From: Paractinoplanes tereljensis
Lineage (GTDB): Bacteria > Actinomycetota > Actinomycetes > Mycobacteriales > Micromonosporaceae
Assembly: GCF_016862435.1 (NCBI RefSeq)
Contig: NZ_BOMY01000013.1
Span: 62,001 to 126,000, forward strand
Direction of reading: 5' to 3'
Length of the DNA stretch: 64,000 nt
Shown: piece by piece, positions 10,186-18,099 of the stretch
How positions within the stretch are numbered: position 1 is the stretch's first letter
Layout: each line of letters opens with the position of its first letter
Notes under the pieces: generated by a model
Database searches by the model: none
What the model was told of the DNA's origin: nothing
What the model saw: the letters and a program-made list of their open reading frames with translations, nothing else
Translations under genes and position numbers: made by a program

Positions 10186-11016
10186 CTATGCGGGGGTTGT
10201 CTGAGGCGCCGACCTGCGCGCCGGCCAGAGGAAGAGAACGAGGGCGGGCACGAGGTAGACCGCCCAGGCGACGATCTCGAGCACGCTGGGCTGGGGGGTG
10301 ATGTTGAACATCCCGGCGAGCAGAGTCGCGTACCAGGTGGACGGGTCGAGCCAGCTCGCCGCGTCGTACGCCAGATGGGAGATGCCGGGCAGGAACTCGG
10401 CCTCCTGCAGGGAGTGCACGCCGTACTTGAAGATGCCGGCGGCGACCAGGATGAGCAGCACCCCGGTCCACTTGAAGAACACCGTCAGGTTGACCCGGAC
10501 CGCCGTCGCGTACATCAGGTAACCGATGGCGATCGCGGTGGCGACGCCGCCCAGCAGCGCGGCCAGCGGCCCGCCGTTGAGGTCGGCGCCCTGCACCGCG
10601 GCGTAGAAGATCAGCGAGGTCTCGAGCCCTTCGCGGACCACCGCGAGGAAGGCCATGAAGCCGACCGCGAACGAGCCGACCGCGAGGGCCTCCTGCAGCC
10701 TGTTGCGCAGTTCGCCGGCGATGCCGCGGGCCGCCCGCCGCATCCAGAAGATCATCCAGGTGACGAAGCAGACCGCGGCGACCGAGGTGATCGCCTCGAA
10801 CGCCTCCTGCTGCTTGAAGTCCTTGAGCAGGGTGGTCTCGGTGTAGCTGAGCAGCCAGCCGAACAGCACCGACAGCGCCACCGCCGCGGCGACACCGGCC
10901 CACACCACCTTGAGCCGATCCTTGCGTTCCGATTTGACCAGGAACGCGATGAGGATGCTGACCACCAGGGTGGCTTCCAACCCCTCGCGCAGGCCGATGA
11001 GGTAGGTGGCGAACAT
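10186..11016 (-). CDS. efeU: EfeU, high-affinity ferrous iron permease (FTR1/OFeT family)
   Basis: EfeU is the membrane permease of the EfeUOB system. The 276-residue protein has about seven TM helices and the two REXXE iron-transport motifs, REGLEATL at residue 10 and REGLETSL in the fourth helix region. It is first in the operon and starts about 29 bp downstream (minus strand) of an iron box. Unlike the frameshifted gene in E. coli K-12, this copy is intact. Confidence 0.95.
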   Translation of the reverse strand: MFATYLIGLREGLEATLVVSILIAFLVKSERKDRLKVVWAGVAAAVALSVLFGWLLSYTETTLLKDFKQQEAFEAITSVAAVCFVTWMIFWMRRAARGIAGELRNRLQEALAVGSFAVGFMAFLAVVREGLETSLIFYAAVQGADLNGGPLAALLGGVATAIAIGYLMYATAVRVNLTVFFKWTGVLLILVAAGIFKYGVHSLQEAEFLPGISHLAYDAASWLDPSTWYATLLAGMFNITPQPSVLEIVAWAVYLVPALVLFLWPARRSAPQTTPA

Positions 11017-11044
11017 GTGACTCCGAAGCTAAGGCGACCCTAAG

Positions 11045-11063
11045 TTAGGTTGGGCATACCTTA
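11045..11063 (-). promoter_or_regulatory. Candidate DtxR/IdeR iron box upstream of efeU
   Basis: The 19-bp site TTAGGTTGGGCATACCTTA matches the palindromic IdeR/DtxR consensus TTAGGTTAGGCTAACCTAA at 15 of 19 positions. It lies 28 bp upstream of the efeU ATG, where a bound repressor would block the operon promoter. The site is seen directly; binding by an IdeR-type repressor is inferred, and no such regulator is encoded in the window. Confidence 0.75.
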
Positions 11064-11118
11064 GCCAGCCGGACGGATCCGCCGTCAAGAGGGGTCCTAC
11101 ATTTTGTAGGTCACAGAA

Positions 11119-11146
11119 AAGGGCGGCCCCGATCAGGGCCGCCCTT
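11119..11146 (-). terminator. Intrinsic terminator after the DUF397 gene
   Basis: An 11-bp stem AAGGGCGGCCC around a 6-nt loop is followed on the minus strand by TTTT. It begins 10 bp after the DUF397 stop and also separates that unit from the efeU promoter. Confidence 0.8.
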
Positions 11147-11155
11147 GAAGATGGA

Positions 11156-11353
11156 TCAGGCGCGGTCGAACTCCCCGCCCCGGACACCCGAGATGAAGCC
11201 GCTCCACTGTGCCGCGGCGAACGTGAGCACGGGCCCGTCGACGTCCTTCGAGTCACGTACCAGTACGGCCGAGGGAACATTCGCGACTTCGACGCAATGT
11301 CCCGCGGCGCCGCTCCGAGTGCTCTTACGCCAGGTGAGATTGGCGTCCTGCAT
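11156..11353 (-). CDS. DUF397 domain protein
   Basis: This 65-residue protein is a typical DUF397 member, with TWRKSTRSGAAGHCVEVA near the start, VLVRDSKDVDGPVLTF in the middle and WSGFISGVRGGEFD at the end. DUF397 proteins are small actinomycete-specific partners of XRE/DUF5753 regulators, as in the WhiJ-type and BldB-related systems. The ATG at 11353 follows GGAAGGGG. It sits 40 bp downstream of its cognate XRE gene and ends at a strong terminator. Its precise biochemical role is unknown. Confidence 0.9.
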   Translation of the reverse strand: MQDANLTWRKSTRSGAAGHCVEVANVPSAVLVRDSKDVDGPVLTFAAAQWSGFISGVRGGEFDRA

Positions 11354-11393
11354 GGCAGTCCCCTTCCAAGGAATTAGGCACTCCCATTTCAGC

Positions 11394-12254
11394 TCACGAG
11401 GCGGCAATAACGCGGAGCGCTTCCTCCCTTTCAGCGATGGCCGTTCGGCTCTCTTCTGCGGAGAGTGCGCGTTTCCGCAGGTCATCGAGGGCATCCCGGT
11501 AGACCTCGATCTCGTTAGGTTTCACCCAAAAGAGACCGCCGGTAAGCCCTTCGATGTGCACCACCGGCGCCCGGGTGCCCGGTGCGAAGTCCAGAACCAT
11601 GAACGATTCGATCTGCCCGGCGTGCGCGCCGGCCGAGAACGGCAGGATCGACAACTCAATTCCGGGGCGGCGGCTGGCCTCGGTCAGCCGGGCCAACTGG
11701 CGGCGCAGGACGTCCGGCCCGCCGACCTCGCGGTGCAGCACGGCCTCGTCCAGCACCATCCGCAGCACGGGCGGCGGGTCCCGGGTCAGCACCGCCTGGC
11801 GGGCCATGCGCAGCGCGAGCCGGCGCTGGATCACATCCGGATCGCCGACGTCGGCGCCGCGCTCGATCACCGCCCGGGCGTACTCGTCGGTCTGCAGCAG
11901 ACCCGGCACCACCTGGGCCTCCCACTCGCTGATCAGGGCGGCCTCGCCCTCCAGCGCGACGTATTCGTCGTAGGGGTCCGGCACCGACGAGCGGTACTGC
12001 GTCCACCAGGCCCGGTCACTGCCGCGCCGGGCCAGGTCACGCAGGCGGCCGCGGTCCTCCACCCGGACGCCGTAGGCGGTCAGCAGGCGATCGAGATCAC
12101 CCTCGCTGATCGACGTGTGCGCGGTCTCGATCCGGCTGAGTTTCGACTCGGACCAACCCAGCGCGGTCGCGACCGCCGCACCGCGACGGTCGCCACGAAG
12201 CCGGCGCAGCTCGCTGCCGAGCTCGCGCCGGGCGGTAGAAGTCGGCCGGGCCAT
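11394..12254 (-). CDS. XRE-family regulator with C-terminal DUF5753
   Basis: The 286-residue protein has an N-terminal helix-turn-helix (about 10-65, with AAVATALGWSESKLSRIE) and a DUF5753 domain (about 90-280, with VPGLLQTDEYARAV and VVHIEGLTGGLFW). These are WhiJ-like regulators that act with DUF397 partners, often in development or secondary metabolism. The ATG at 12254 directly precedes the HTH; the frame extends a little further upstream without homology. Two near-identical elements just upstream (12284-12321) are candidate autoregulatory operators. The target genes are unknown. Confidence 0.9.
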   Translation of the reverse strand: MARPTSTARRELGSELRRLRGDRRGAAVATALGWSESKLSRIETAHTSISEGDLDRLLTAYGVRVEDRGRLRDLARRGSDRAWWTQYRSSVPDPYDEYVALEGEAALISEWEAQVVPGLLQTDEYARAVIERGADVGDPDVIQRRLALRMARQAVLTRDPPPVLRMVLDEAVLHREVGGPDVLRRQLARLTEASRRPGIELSILPFSAGAHAGQIESFMVLDFAPGTRAPVVHIEGLTGGLFWVKPNEIEVYRDALDDLRKRALSAEESRTAIAEREEALRVIAAS

Positions 12255-12283
12255 CTCGCCACCATAGACAGATGCCGGTGCCG

Positions 12284-12321
12284 CTCTGCAACTTGCATTG
12301 CACACTCTGCACTTGCATGCA
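12284..12321. promoter_or_regulatory. Two direct repeats, probable operator of the XRE/DUF397 pair
   Basis: Two near-identical copies, CTCTGCAACTTGCATTGCA (12284) and CTCTGCACTTGCATGCA (12305), start 21 bp apart, about two helical turns. They lie 30-68 bp upstream of the XRE start codon, in promoter position. The phasing suggests cooperative binding of a dimeric HTH protein to one DNA face. Autoregulation is inferred. Confidence 0.55.
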
Positions 12322-12392
12322 GGTCAGGGGGCGTGACGTAATGAACATGAACGACGGGATCACGGTAGCGGCAACTGCCGTGCCCCCGGAGA

Positions 12393-12431
12393 GATCGAGC
12401 CCCCGTCCGGCGGGCGGACGGGGGCTCGATC
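12393..12431 (-). terminator. Strong hairpin terminator after ahcY
   Basis: A perfect 17-bp inverted repeat (GATCGAGCCCCCGTCCG and its complement) around a 5-nt loop begins 5 bp after the ahcY stop. There is no U-tract, as is common for actinobacterial terminators. It could work in both directions. Confidence 0.8.
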
Positions 12432-12435
12432 CTGC

Positions 12436-13902
12436 TCAATACCGGTAGTGATCCGGTTTGTACGGCCCCTCGACCGCGACCCCGAGATAGCCGGCCTGCT
12501 CCTTGGTGAGCTCGGTCAGCCGCACGCCGAGCGCGGCCAGATGCAGCCGGGCGACCTTCTCGTCCAGGTGCTTGGGCAGCACGTGCACCCCGACCGGATA
12601 GTCCGCGGTCCGGGTGAACAGCTCGATCTGGGCGATCGTCTGATTCGAGAAACTGTTGCTCATCACGAACGACGGGTGGCCGGTCGCATTACCCAGGTTC
12701 AGCAGGCGACCCTCGGACAGCACGATGATCGAGTGCCCGCCGGCGAAACTCCACTCGTCGACCTGCGGCTTGATGGTGGTCTTGGAGACATCGCCGCGGC
12801 GTTGCAGGCCGGCCATATCGATCTCGTTGTCGAAATGGCCGATGTTGCCAACGATGGCCTGGTGTTTCATCCGCGCCATGTGCTCGTGCGTGATCACGTT
12901 GAAGCACCCGGTCGCGGTCACGAAAATGTCGGCACAGGAGACGACGTCATCGATCGTCGCCACCTGATATCCGTCCATCGCCGCCTGCAGCGCGCAGATC
13001 GGGTCCACCTCGGTGACGATCACCCGGGCGCCCTGGCCACGCAGCGATTCGGCGCAGCCCTTGCCCACATCGCCGTAACCGAACACGACGGCCACCTTGC
13101 CGCCGATCAGCACGTCGGTGGCCCGGTTGAGACCGTCGATCAGCGAGTGCCGGCAGCCGTATTTATTGTCGAACTTCGACTTGGTCACCGAATCGTTCAC
13201 ATTGATCGCCGGGAACAGCAGCGTGCCGTTCTGCTGCATCTCGTAGAGCCGGTGCACGCCGGTGGTGGTCTCCTCGGTGACGCCCTTGACCGCGGCCGCC
13301 ACCCGCATCCAGCGCCGGTCGTCCTCGGCCAGGCTGCGGGCGAGCACGCCGAGGATCACCGCATATTCCTCCGAGTCGGCCGAATCAACCCCCGGAACCG
13401 CGCCGAGCTTCTCGTACTCGGCGCCCTTGTGCACGAGCAGCGTCGCATCCCCGCCGTCGTCGAGAATCATGTTGGGCCCGTCGCCGTCCGGCCACAACAG
13501 GACCTGCTCGGTGCACCACCAATACTCTTCGAGCGACTCGCCCTTCCACGCGTAAACCGGCACACCCTGCGGTTTCTCCGGGGTGCCGGCCGGGCCCACC
13601 GCAATCGCGGCGGCCGCATGATCCTGGGTCGAGAAAATGTTGCAGGAGGCCCATCGCACCTGGGCGCCGAGCGCGGTGAGCGTCTCGATCAGCACCGCGG
13701 TCTGAATGGTCATGTGCAGCGAACCGGTGATTCGCGCGCCGCGCAGCGGCTGGCTCGGCCCGAATTCCCGGCGCAACGACATCAGGCCGGGCATCTCGTG
13801 CTCCGCCAGTTGGATCTCTTTGCGTCCGAAGGCGGCGAGCGACAGATCCGCGACCTTGAAGTCGCCGTCGGCAACCGTTCGCGGACGAATGGTGCTGGTC
13901 AT
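12436..13902 (-). CDS. ahcY: S-adenosylhomocysteine hydrolase (adenosylhomocysteinase)
   Basis: AhcY reversibly splits S-adenosylhomocysteine into adenosine and homocysteine, relieving product inhibition of methyltransferases. The 488-residue protein has the substrate domain ([18 protein letters not shown]), the NAD-binding Rossmann motif [20 protein letters not shown] and the C-terminal KPDHYRY tail that completes the NAD site of the neighbouring subunit. Length matches the bacterial long form. A long unexplained leader lies upstream and a strong hairpin directly downstream. No known SAH riboswitch was recognised in the leader. Confidence 0.97.
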   Translation of the reverse strand: MTSTIRPRTVADGDFKVADLSLAAFGRKEIQLAEHEMPGLMSLRREFGPSQPLRGARITGSLHMTIQTAVLIETLTALGAQVRWASCNIFSTQDHAAAAIAVGPAGTPEKPQGVPVYAWKGESLEEYWWCTEQVLLWPDGDGPNMILDDGGDATLLVHKGAEYEKLGAVPGVDSADSEEYAVILGVLARSLAEDDRRWMRVAAAVKGVTEETTTGVHRLYEMQQNGTLLFPAINVNDSVTKSKFDNKYGCRHSLIDGLNRATDVLIGGKVAVVFGYGDVGKGCAESLRGQGARVIVTEVDPICALQAAMDGYQVATIDDVVSCADIFVTATGCFNVITHEHMARMKHQAIVGNIGHFDNEIDMAGLQRRGDVSKTTIKPQVDEWSFAGGHSIIVLSEGRLLNLGNATGHPSFVMSNSFSNQTIAQIELFTRTADYPVGVHVLPKHLDEKVARLHLAALGVRLTELTKEQAGYLGVAVEGPYKPDHYRY

Positions 13903-14216
13903 TTATGAACTCCTCGGGCGGGATTGGCGGCGATTCACTTCCGGCGCCGACCTACTAACGCAATTCAGCCACGCTGGGCGACACCAACGCGCGGCTCACT
14001 CACGCTGAGCGTTGCGGGGTCCATTTATGCGTACGCGGCGGGGCCGTTCACAACCGCAGCAACACCCGGCCCGCCGCTCGGCGCGATCAACTGCGACACC
14101 GGCGCGTGCCGCGCCTCTCGCGTGAGGCGCGACCACGCCGGCGTCGAACCCTGGTCGATCAGGCCGAGCCGATGCGCAGCGTCATCCCCGACCGCGCGGG
14201 CCCGGCCCCGGATAGC

Positions 14217-14252
14217 GAACGGGGCGGCAGGCCTAGACCCGCCGCCCCGTTC
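14217..14252. terminator. 12-bp stem hairpin in the ahcY leader region
   Basis: GAACGGGGCGGC pairs perfectly with GCCGCCCCGTTC around a 12-nt loop. There is no U-tract on either strand. It lies about 60-100 nt downstream of the promoter-like sequence at 14321-14348 (minus strand), so it could be a terminator, an attenuator or the body of a small RNA. Confidence 0.45.
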
Positions 14253-14320
14253 ATCCCCCCGGTTTGGTACCGCGCGCGTCCGTGGGACCCCCCGATCACC
14301 AATGACGCTGCGTGGTTATA

Positions 14321-14348
14321 GATTTACACTCCGCATTCGCTACGTCAA
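14321..14348 (-). promoter_or_regulatory. Candidate sigma70-type promoter facing ahcY
   Basis: On the minus strand TTGACG (14348-14343) and TAAATC (14326-14321) are separated by 16 bp. TATAAC follows closely at 14320-14315 as an alternative -10. Transcription would start near 14314, giving an ahcY leader of about 410 nt. The match is moderate. Confidence 0.4.
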
Positions 14349-14455
14349 GCAAATCCGGAAATTTCCTAGTTTCACGGGCGGGTCGCGTCACTCTCGGCAC
14401 ACGCGGAACACCGAAAAATGCCTACACGCGAGAGGCGCGGCACGCGCCGGAGTGC

Positions 14456-14480
14456 CCGGCCGCTCGCGCTGAGCGGCCGG
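14456..14480 (-). terminator. Hairpin downstream of manA
   Basis: A 9-bp stem CCGGCCGCT/AGCGGCCGG with a 7-nt loop starts 49 bp after the manA stop. It lies just outside the right arm of the 26-bp inverted repeat. It has no U-tract. Confidence 0.5.
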
Positions 14481-14528
14481 TCGGCCGTTATTGCGGTTGG
14501 TTACCTGGCTACCGCGTACCCATATGGG

Positions 14529-15671
14529 TTATGCCGGGACCGTGGCGATGAACGCCTGGCCGGTGCCCGCGATTTTGAGTTTTCCGGCGTCCGCCGGGGC
14601 GTAGGCGGCGTCGCCGCGGGTGAGGTCGATCGGGGTGCCGTCGATCGACTCGCCGAGGAAGAGTTCGCCGGCGGTGGCCAGGATGATGCGCGGGCCGTCG
14701 GCCGGGATCTCGAGCGGCGGGCGGGTGCTGTCGACCTCGATGCGATAGAGGACGAAGTCCGGGATCGGGACCGACCAGGTCAGGATGCCGGGAGCGACCT
14801 CGATCGCGCGCAGGATCGGGTCGTCGAGCACCTCGAAACGCAGCACCTTGAGCAGCTCGGGGACGTCCACCCGCTTCGGGGTGAGGCCGCCGCGGAGGAC
14901 GTTGTCGCTGGCCGCCATGAGTTCCACGCCGGCGCCGCGCAGGTAGGCGTGCAGGTTGCCGGCCGGCATCCAGATCACCTCGCCCGGCTGCAGGTGTACG
15001 TGGTTGAGCAGGAGGGCCACCAGCACGCCCGGATCGCCGGGGTAGAAGGTGGCCAGTTCGGTGGCCAGCGGGCTGCTGCCGGCCGCCACGACGGCCTCGA
15101 CCAGCCCGCGACGGTCCTCGTCGGGCCAGCTCAGCAGGGTCTGCACCGCGGTGGCCAGATCGCCGGCCCGCAGCGCGGCGAGCACCGGGTCCAGCGCCGG
15201 GATGCCGAACGCGGCGATGTCGTCGGCGGCCGCGGCCGGGTCCCGGAAACCGCACAGCGCCTCGAACGGGGTGAGCGCCACCAGCATCTCGGGCTTGTGG
15301 TTGGCGTCCGTGTAGTTCTTCGGCAGGCTCGGGTCGGCCTCCTGGCGGGCCCAGGCCTCGCGGGCGTAGTCGAGCGACGGGTGCGCCTGCAACGACAGCG
15401 GCGCGTCGGCCGCCAGGACCTTGAGCAGGAAGGGCAGGCGGGGGCCGAACTCGGCCACCACCTGCTCCCCCAGATGCGCCTTCGGGTTGTCGGCGATCAG
15501 CGTGGGCAGGCTGACGCCATCGACCGTGGACGGGTCGCCGGGATGCGCACCGAGCCACAGCTCGGCCTCGGGCGCCTCGGTGGGGCCGGGACGCCCTTGC
15601 AGGTCGGCGATCACTGTGCGCGAGCCCCACGCGTAGGGGCGGATGACACCGGTCAACGGGTACACGGTCAT
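14529..15671 (-). CDS. manA: Mannose-6-phosphate isomerase, class I
   Basis: ManA interconverts fructose-6-phosphate and mannose-6-phosphate, the entry to GDP-mannose. The 380-residue protein is a cupin-fold type I PMI. It shows NPYAWGS-like RPYAWGSRTVI near the N-terminus, the zinc-ligand region LSLQAHPS, KPEMLVALTPFEALCGFR, and HLQPGEVIWMPAGNLHAYL with the later ligand histidines. The ATG at 15671 is the only start that gives the family N-terminus. It is last in a minus-strand set with a CDF transporter, a SIS isomerase, Trm112 and manB, so mannose-phosphate steps are grouped here. Confidence 0.95.
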   Translation of the reverse strand: MTVYPLTGVIRPYAWGSRTVIADLQGRPGPTEAPEAELWLGAHPGDPSTVDGVSLPTLIADNPKAHLGEQVVAEFGPRLPFLLKVLAADAPLSLQAHPSLDYAREAWARQEADPSLPKNYTDANHKPEMLVALTPFEALCGFRDPAAAADDIAAFGIPALDPVLAALRAGDLATAVQTLLSWPDEDRRGLVEAVVAAGSSPLATELATFYPGDPGVLVALLLNHVHLQPGEVIWMPAGNLHAYLRGAGVELMAASDNVLRGGLTPKRVDVPELLKVLRFEVLDDPILRAIEVAPGILTWSVPIPDFVLYRIEVDSTRPPLEIPADGPRIILATAGELFLGESIDGTPIDLTRGDAAYAPADAGKLKIAGTGQAFIATVPA

Positions 15672-15691
15672 AGGCCGCAGAATATCGGGTG

Positions 15692-16648
15692 CTAAGCCGT
15701 CGCTGGGGCACCCTCGGCGACTGCCGCGGCCCGGCGCTCGCTGAAGATGTCGGGCTCGATGTAGATGACCCGGGCGATCGGAACGGCCTCGCGGATGCGC
15801 TGCTCGGTCTCGTCGATGTGCGACGCCAGGTCGTCGGCCCGCTCGGCCCGCGGCACGGCGATCTTCACGGCGACCAGCAGCTCCTCGGGGCCGAGGTGCA
15901 GGGTCTTCATGTGGATGATCCGCTCGATGCCGTCGCCGGCCAGGATCGCCGTCTCGATCTTCTTGACGTCTTCCGGGCTGGCGCCCTCGCCGATCAGCAG
16001 GCTCTTCGTCTCGATCGCCAGGACCACGGCGATCGCGACCAGCAGCACGCCGATCGCCCCGGTGCCGATGCCGTCCCACACACCGTCGCCGGTGATCAGC
16101 GTGAGCGCCACCCCGAACAGGGCCAGCACCAGGCCGATCAGGGCACCGGCGTCCTCGAGCAGCACCACCGGGAGCTCCGGCGCCTTGGCCCGGCGCACGA
16201 AGTTGACCCAGGTGGTCTTGCCCCGGGTGTGGTTGGACTCCCGGATCGCGGTCATGAACGAATAGCTCTCCAGGCCGATCGCGATGACCAGCACCAGGAT
16301 CGGGACCCACTTCCAGCCGTGGATCGGTTCCGGGTGCCGGATCTTGTGGTAGCCCTCGTAGAGCGCGAACAGGCCACCGACGCTGAACAGCACGATCGAC
16401 ACGATGAACGCGTAGATGTAGCGCTCCCGGCCGTAGCCGAACGGGTGCTCCGGGGTCGCCTTCCGCTTCGCCTGTTTGCCGCCGATGAGCAGCAGCAACT
16501 GGTTGCCGGAGTCAGCCACCGAGTGGATCGCCTCGGCCAGCATCGACGACGAGTTGGTGAGCAGCCACGCGACGAACTTGGTGACCGCGATACCGAGGTT
16601 CGCGGCCAGCGCCGCGACAATCGCCTTCGTGCCGCCTTCGGTGCTCAC
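15692..16648 (-). CDS. Cation diffusion facilitator family transporter
   Basis: CDF proteins export divalent cations such as zinc, iron or manganese by proton antiport. The 318-residue protein has about six TM segments. A metal site lies in TM2 (AIHSVADSGNQ, with HxxxD) and a second acidic pair in TM5 (VVLLEDAGALIGL). A cytoplasmic C-terminal domain starts after about residue 210. The pattern resembles the SLC30A9-like branch more than FieF. The GTG at 16648 overlaps the upstream SIS gene stop by 4 bases (GTGA), implying coupled translation. The metal cannot be told from sequence. Confidence 0.9.
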   Translation of the reverse strand: MSTEGGTKAIVAALAANLGIAVTKFVAWLLTNSSSMLAEAIHSVADSGNQLLLLIGGKQAKRKATPEHPFGYGRERYIYAFIVSIVLFSVGGLFALYEGYHKIRHPEPIHGWKWVPILVLVIAIGLESYSFMTAIRESNHTRGKTTWVNFVRRAKAPELPVVLLEDAGALIGLVLALFGVALTLITGDGVWDGIGTGAIGVLLVAIAVVLAIETKSLLIGEGASPEDVKKIETAILAGDGIERIIHMKTLHLGPEELLVAVKIAVPRAERADDLASHIDETEQRIREAVPIARVIYIEPDIFSERRAAAVAEGAPATA

Positions 16649-17871
16649 TGAATTCCCTCGGGCATCGGGTTCGACAGCTCCTTCATCTCGCTGATGGCGG
16701 GCACGGCCATCGGGTCGAGTCCGTGCGCCAAAGCAAGGTACAGCGAGGCGAAGTCGGGCACCGCGGTGAGCGAGGCCAGCCGTTCCAGGGCCGAGCCGCC
16801 CTCGGCGGTCAGCACGTCGACGCGCACCCCACGCCGCTCGGCCAGGGTCTGCACGGCGTCGGCCCGACGCTCCTCGACCGCGATCGGCTCGTCGGCGTCT
16901 TCCTCGGGGTTGAGCCCGCCGTCGCGGAACACCACGAGACGCAGCCGGGTGCCGGTCGACTCCTCTTCCTCGTCGGGGTCGGCGAAGATGTCGCGGGACG
17001 ACTCGGCGAGACCGCCGAAGACGCCGTCGAGCAGCCCCACCCGGCCGCGGCCGGCCTCGCCCAGCGCACCGGCCATCACCGGGTAGCGCGCGTTGGCGGC
17101 CAGGGTGTCGGCGAAGCGGCGGGCGGCCACGGTGGCCAGCGGGGACGAGCCCCAGACGATCGGGATCGAGCCGGCCAGGCCGAGCGCGAGCGACTTGGCC
17201 GGGTTGACGAACGAATCGGCGCCGGCCCGGCACCGCTCGGCGTCGGCGTCCAGCCGGGTCGCGGTCTCGGCCAGGTCGGCCTCGTTGACCTTGACCAGGC
17301 CGATCGCGCGGGCCGCGAGCAGCACCGGCACGGTCAGGCCCCAGAGGCTGGCCCGGGCCGGCGCGCGGCGCGGCACCGGGATGAACGGCGAGCGGGCCCG
17401 CTCGGCCATTGCCTGCAACTCGGTGTCGGGGTTACCGATAGCGATCAGCCGGGCGCCCCGGCGGACCGCGGCCTCGGCGGCGGCCAGCGCCTCGGGGCTG
17501 CGCCCGGAGGCGGAGACGGCGATGACCACGTCGGCCGCGCCCACCCAGCCGGGGATGCCGGCGCTGCGGTGCCCGATGATCGGCACCGGGCAGCGGTGAC
17601 CGGCCACGGTGGCCAGGATGTTGCCGGTCAGGCCGGCGGTGCCGATGCCGGCGACGACGACCGCCCGGGGGCGGCCCTCGTCGGCCATCATGCTCAGATC
17701 GGCCTCGGCGGCCAGGGCCGCGGACTCGCGGACCTGGGCGCCGGCCGATGCGGTGGCGCGGAGCATGCCACCGGGGTCGTTGGCGAGCATCGACTTCTCG
17801 TCGTCGAGCAGCGACTCGTCGGCGACGCGGTGCCCGTTGACTCCGGACGCGCCCTCCAGCGGGGTGGCCAT
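16645..17871 (-). CDS. SIS-domain phosphosugar isomerase (PGI/PMI family)
   Basis: The 408-residue protein has two SIS domains of the bifunctional phosphoglucose/phosphomannose isomerase family. Visible motifs are AVVVAGIGTAGLTGNIL (SIS start), VIAVSASGRSPEALAAA (phosphate-binding loop) and, in the second half, SIPIVWGSSPLATVAARRFA. In actinobacteria this gene commonly sits between manB and manA. The position suggests hexose-phosphate isomerisation for GDP-mannose, but activity is not proven for the actinobacterial members. Its ATG overlaps the Trm112 stop by one base. Confidence 0.85.
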   Translation of the reverse strand: MATPLEGASGVNGHRVADESLLDDEKSMLANDPGGMLRATASAGAQVRESAALAAEADLSMMADEGRPRAVVVAGIGTAGLTGNILATVAGHRCPVPIIGHRSAGIPGWVGAADVVIAVSASGRSPEALAAAEAAVRRGARLIAIGNPDTELQAMAERARSPFIPVPRRAPARASLWGLTVPVLLAARAIGLVKVNEADLAETATRLDADAERCRAGADSFVNPAKSLALGLAGSIPIVWGSSPLATVAARRFADTLAANARYPVMAGALGEAGRGRVGLLDGVFGGLAESSRDIFADPDEEEESTGTRLRLVVFRDGGLNPEEDADEPIAVEERRADAVQTLAERRGVRVDVLTAEGGSALERLASLTAVPDFASLYLALAHGLDPMAVPAISEMKELSNPMPEGIQ

Positions 17872-18056
17872 CAGGCCTCCTTCGCGGACGGCTGCCGCGC
17901 CTCGTCGAGAAGCAGAACCGGGATGTCATCGCGGATCTCGAAGATCCGCCCGCACTCCGTGCAGGTGAGCGTCTGCGCCTCGGCGTCGTGCGTCAACGGC
18001 GCGTGATGCGTGTCCGGGCAGGCCAAAATGTCCAGCAACTGCGGATCGAGGGCCAC
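17871..18056 (-). CDS. Trm112-like zinc-ribbon protein
   Basis: A 61-residue protein of the Trm112/UPF0434 (YcaR) type, starting LDPQLLDILACPDTHHAPL and followed by LTCTECGRIFEIRDDIPVLL. The zinc ribbon keeps the CP and CxxC pairs in part, with Asp in place of the second cysteine of the first pair. Eukaryotic Trm112 activates methyltransferases; the bacterial role is unknown. It is tightly coupled to the SIS gene and lies 43 bp downstream of manB. Confidence 0.85.
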   Translation of the reverse strand: MALDPQLLDILACPDTHHAPLTHDAEAQTLTCTECGRIFEIRDDIPVLLLDEARQPSAKEA

Positions 18057-18099
18057 CGAACGACTCCTTTACGGCTTACGGAAATCTAGCCACCCGATC

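Larger units (their letters stand above)
14099..14450. repeat. 352-bp element bounded by 26-bp perfect inverted repeats
   Basis: The left arm 14099-14124 and right arm 14425-14450 are exact reverse complements over 26 bp, beginning CCGGCGCGTGCCGCGCC on the left. They enclose 300 bp that contain two further inverted repeats. No open frame with coding character and no clear target-site duplication is visible. It could be a MITE-like remnant or a foldback regulatory RNA. Confidence 0.6.
13903..14528. other. 626-bp noncoding gap between ahcY and manA with nested inverted repeats
   Basis: No convincing gene is present; open frames here lack homology and coding bias. The gap holds a 26-bp perfect inverted repeat (arms 14099-14124 and 14425-14450), an 11-bp repeat pair (14175-14185 and 14302-14312) and a 12-bp stem hairpin (14217-14252). 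It also has a promoter-like sequence on the minus strand and a hairpin after manA. The part near 14310-14400 is less GC-rich than its surroundings. It probably contains the ahcY promoter and leader and could encode a small RNA. Confidence 0.55.

Noticed and set aside
6706..11043. Plus-strand open frame of 1445 codons opposite mtrA and efeUOB
   Set aside because: Same antisense artefact; all four minus-strand genes have clear families and intact motifs.
12341..12448. Plus-strand 35-codon frame starting MNMNDGITVAATAVPPER
   Set aside because: It runs through the ahcY terminator hairpin into the ahcY 3' end, has no clear ribosome site and no homology that I recognise. It is more likely chance.
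13903..14320. Known SAH or SAM riboswitch upstream of ahcY
   Set aside because: I looked for the conserved SAH riboswitch core on the minus strand and did not find it; only unrelated hairpins are visible.
14099..14450. Insertion sequence
   Set aside because: The 26-bp inverted repeats look like transposon ends, but there is no transposase and no clear target duplication, so it is listed only as a repeat element.
13924..14472. 182-codon plus-strand frame in the ahcY-manA gap
   Set aside because: No homology, no coding bias, and it spans the inverted repeats.
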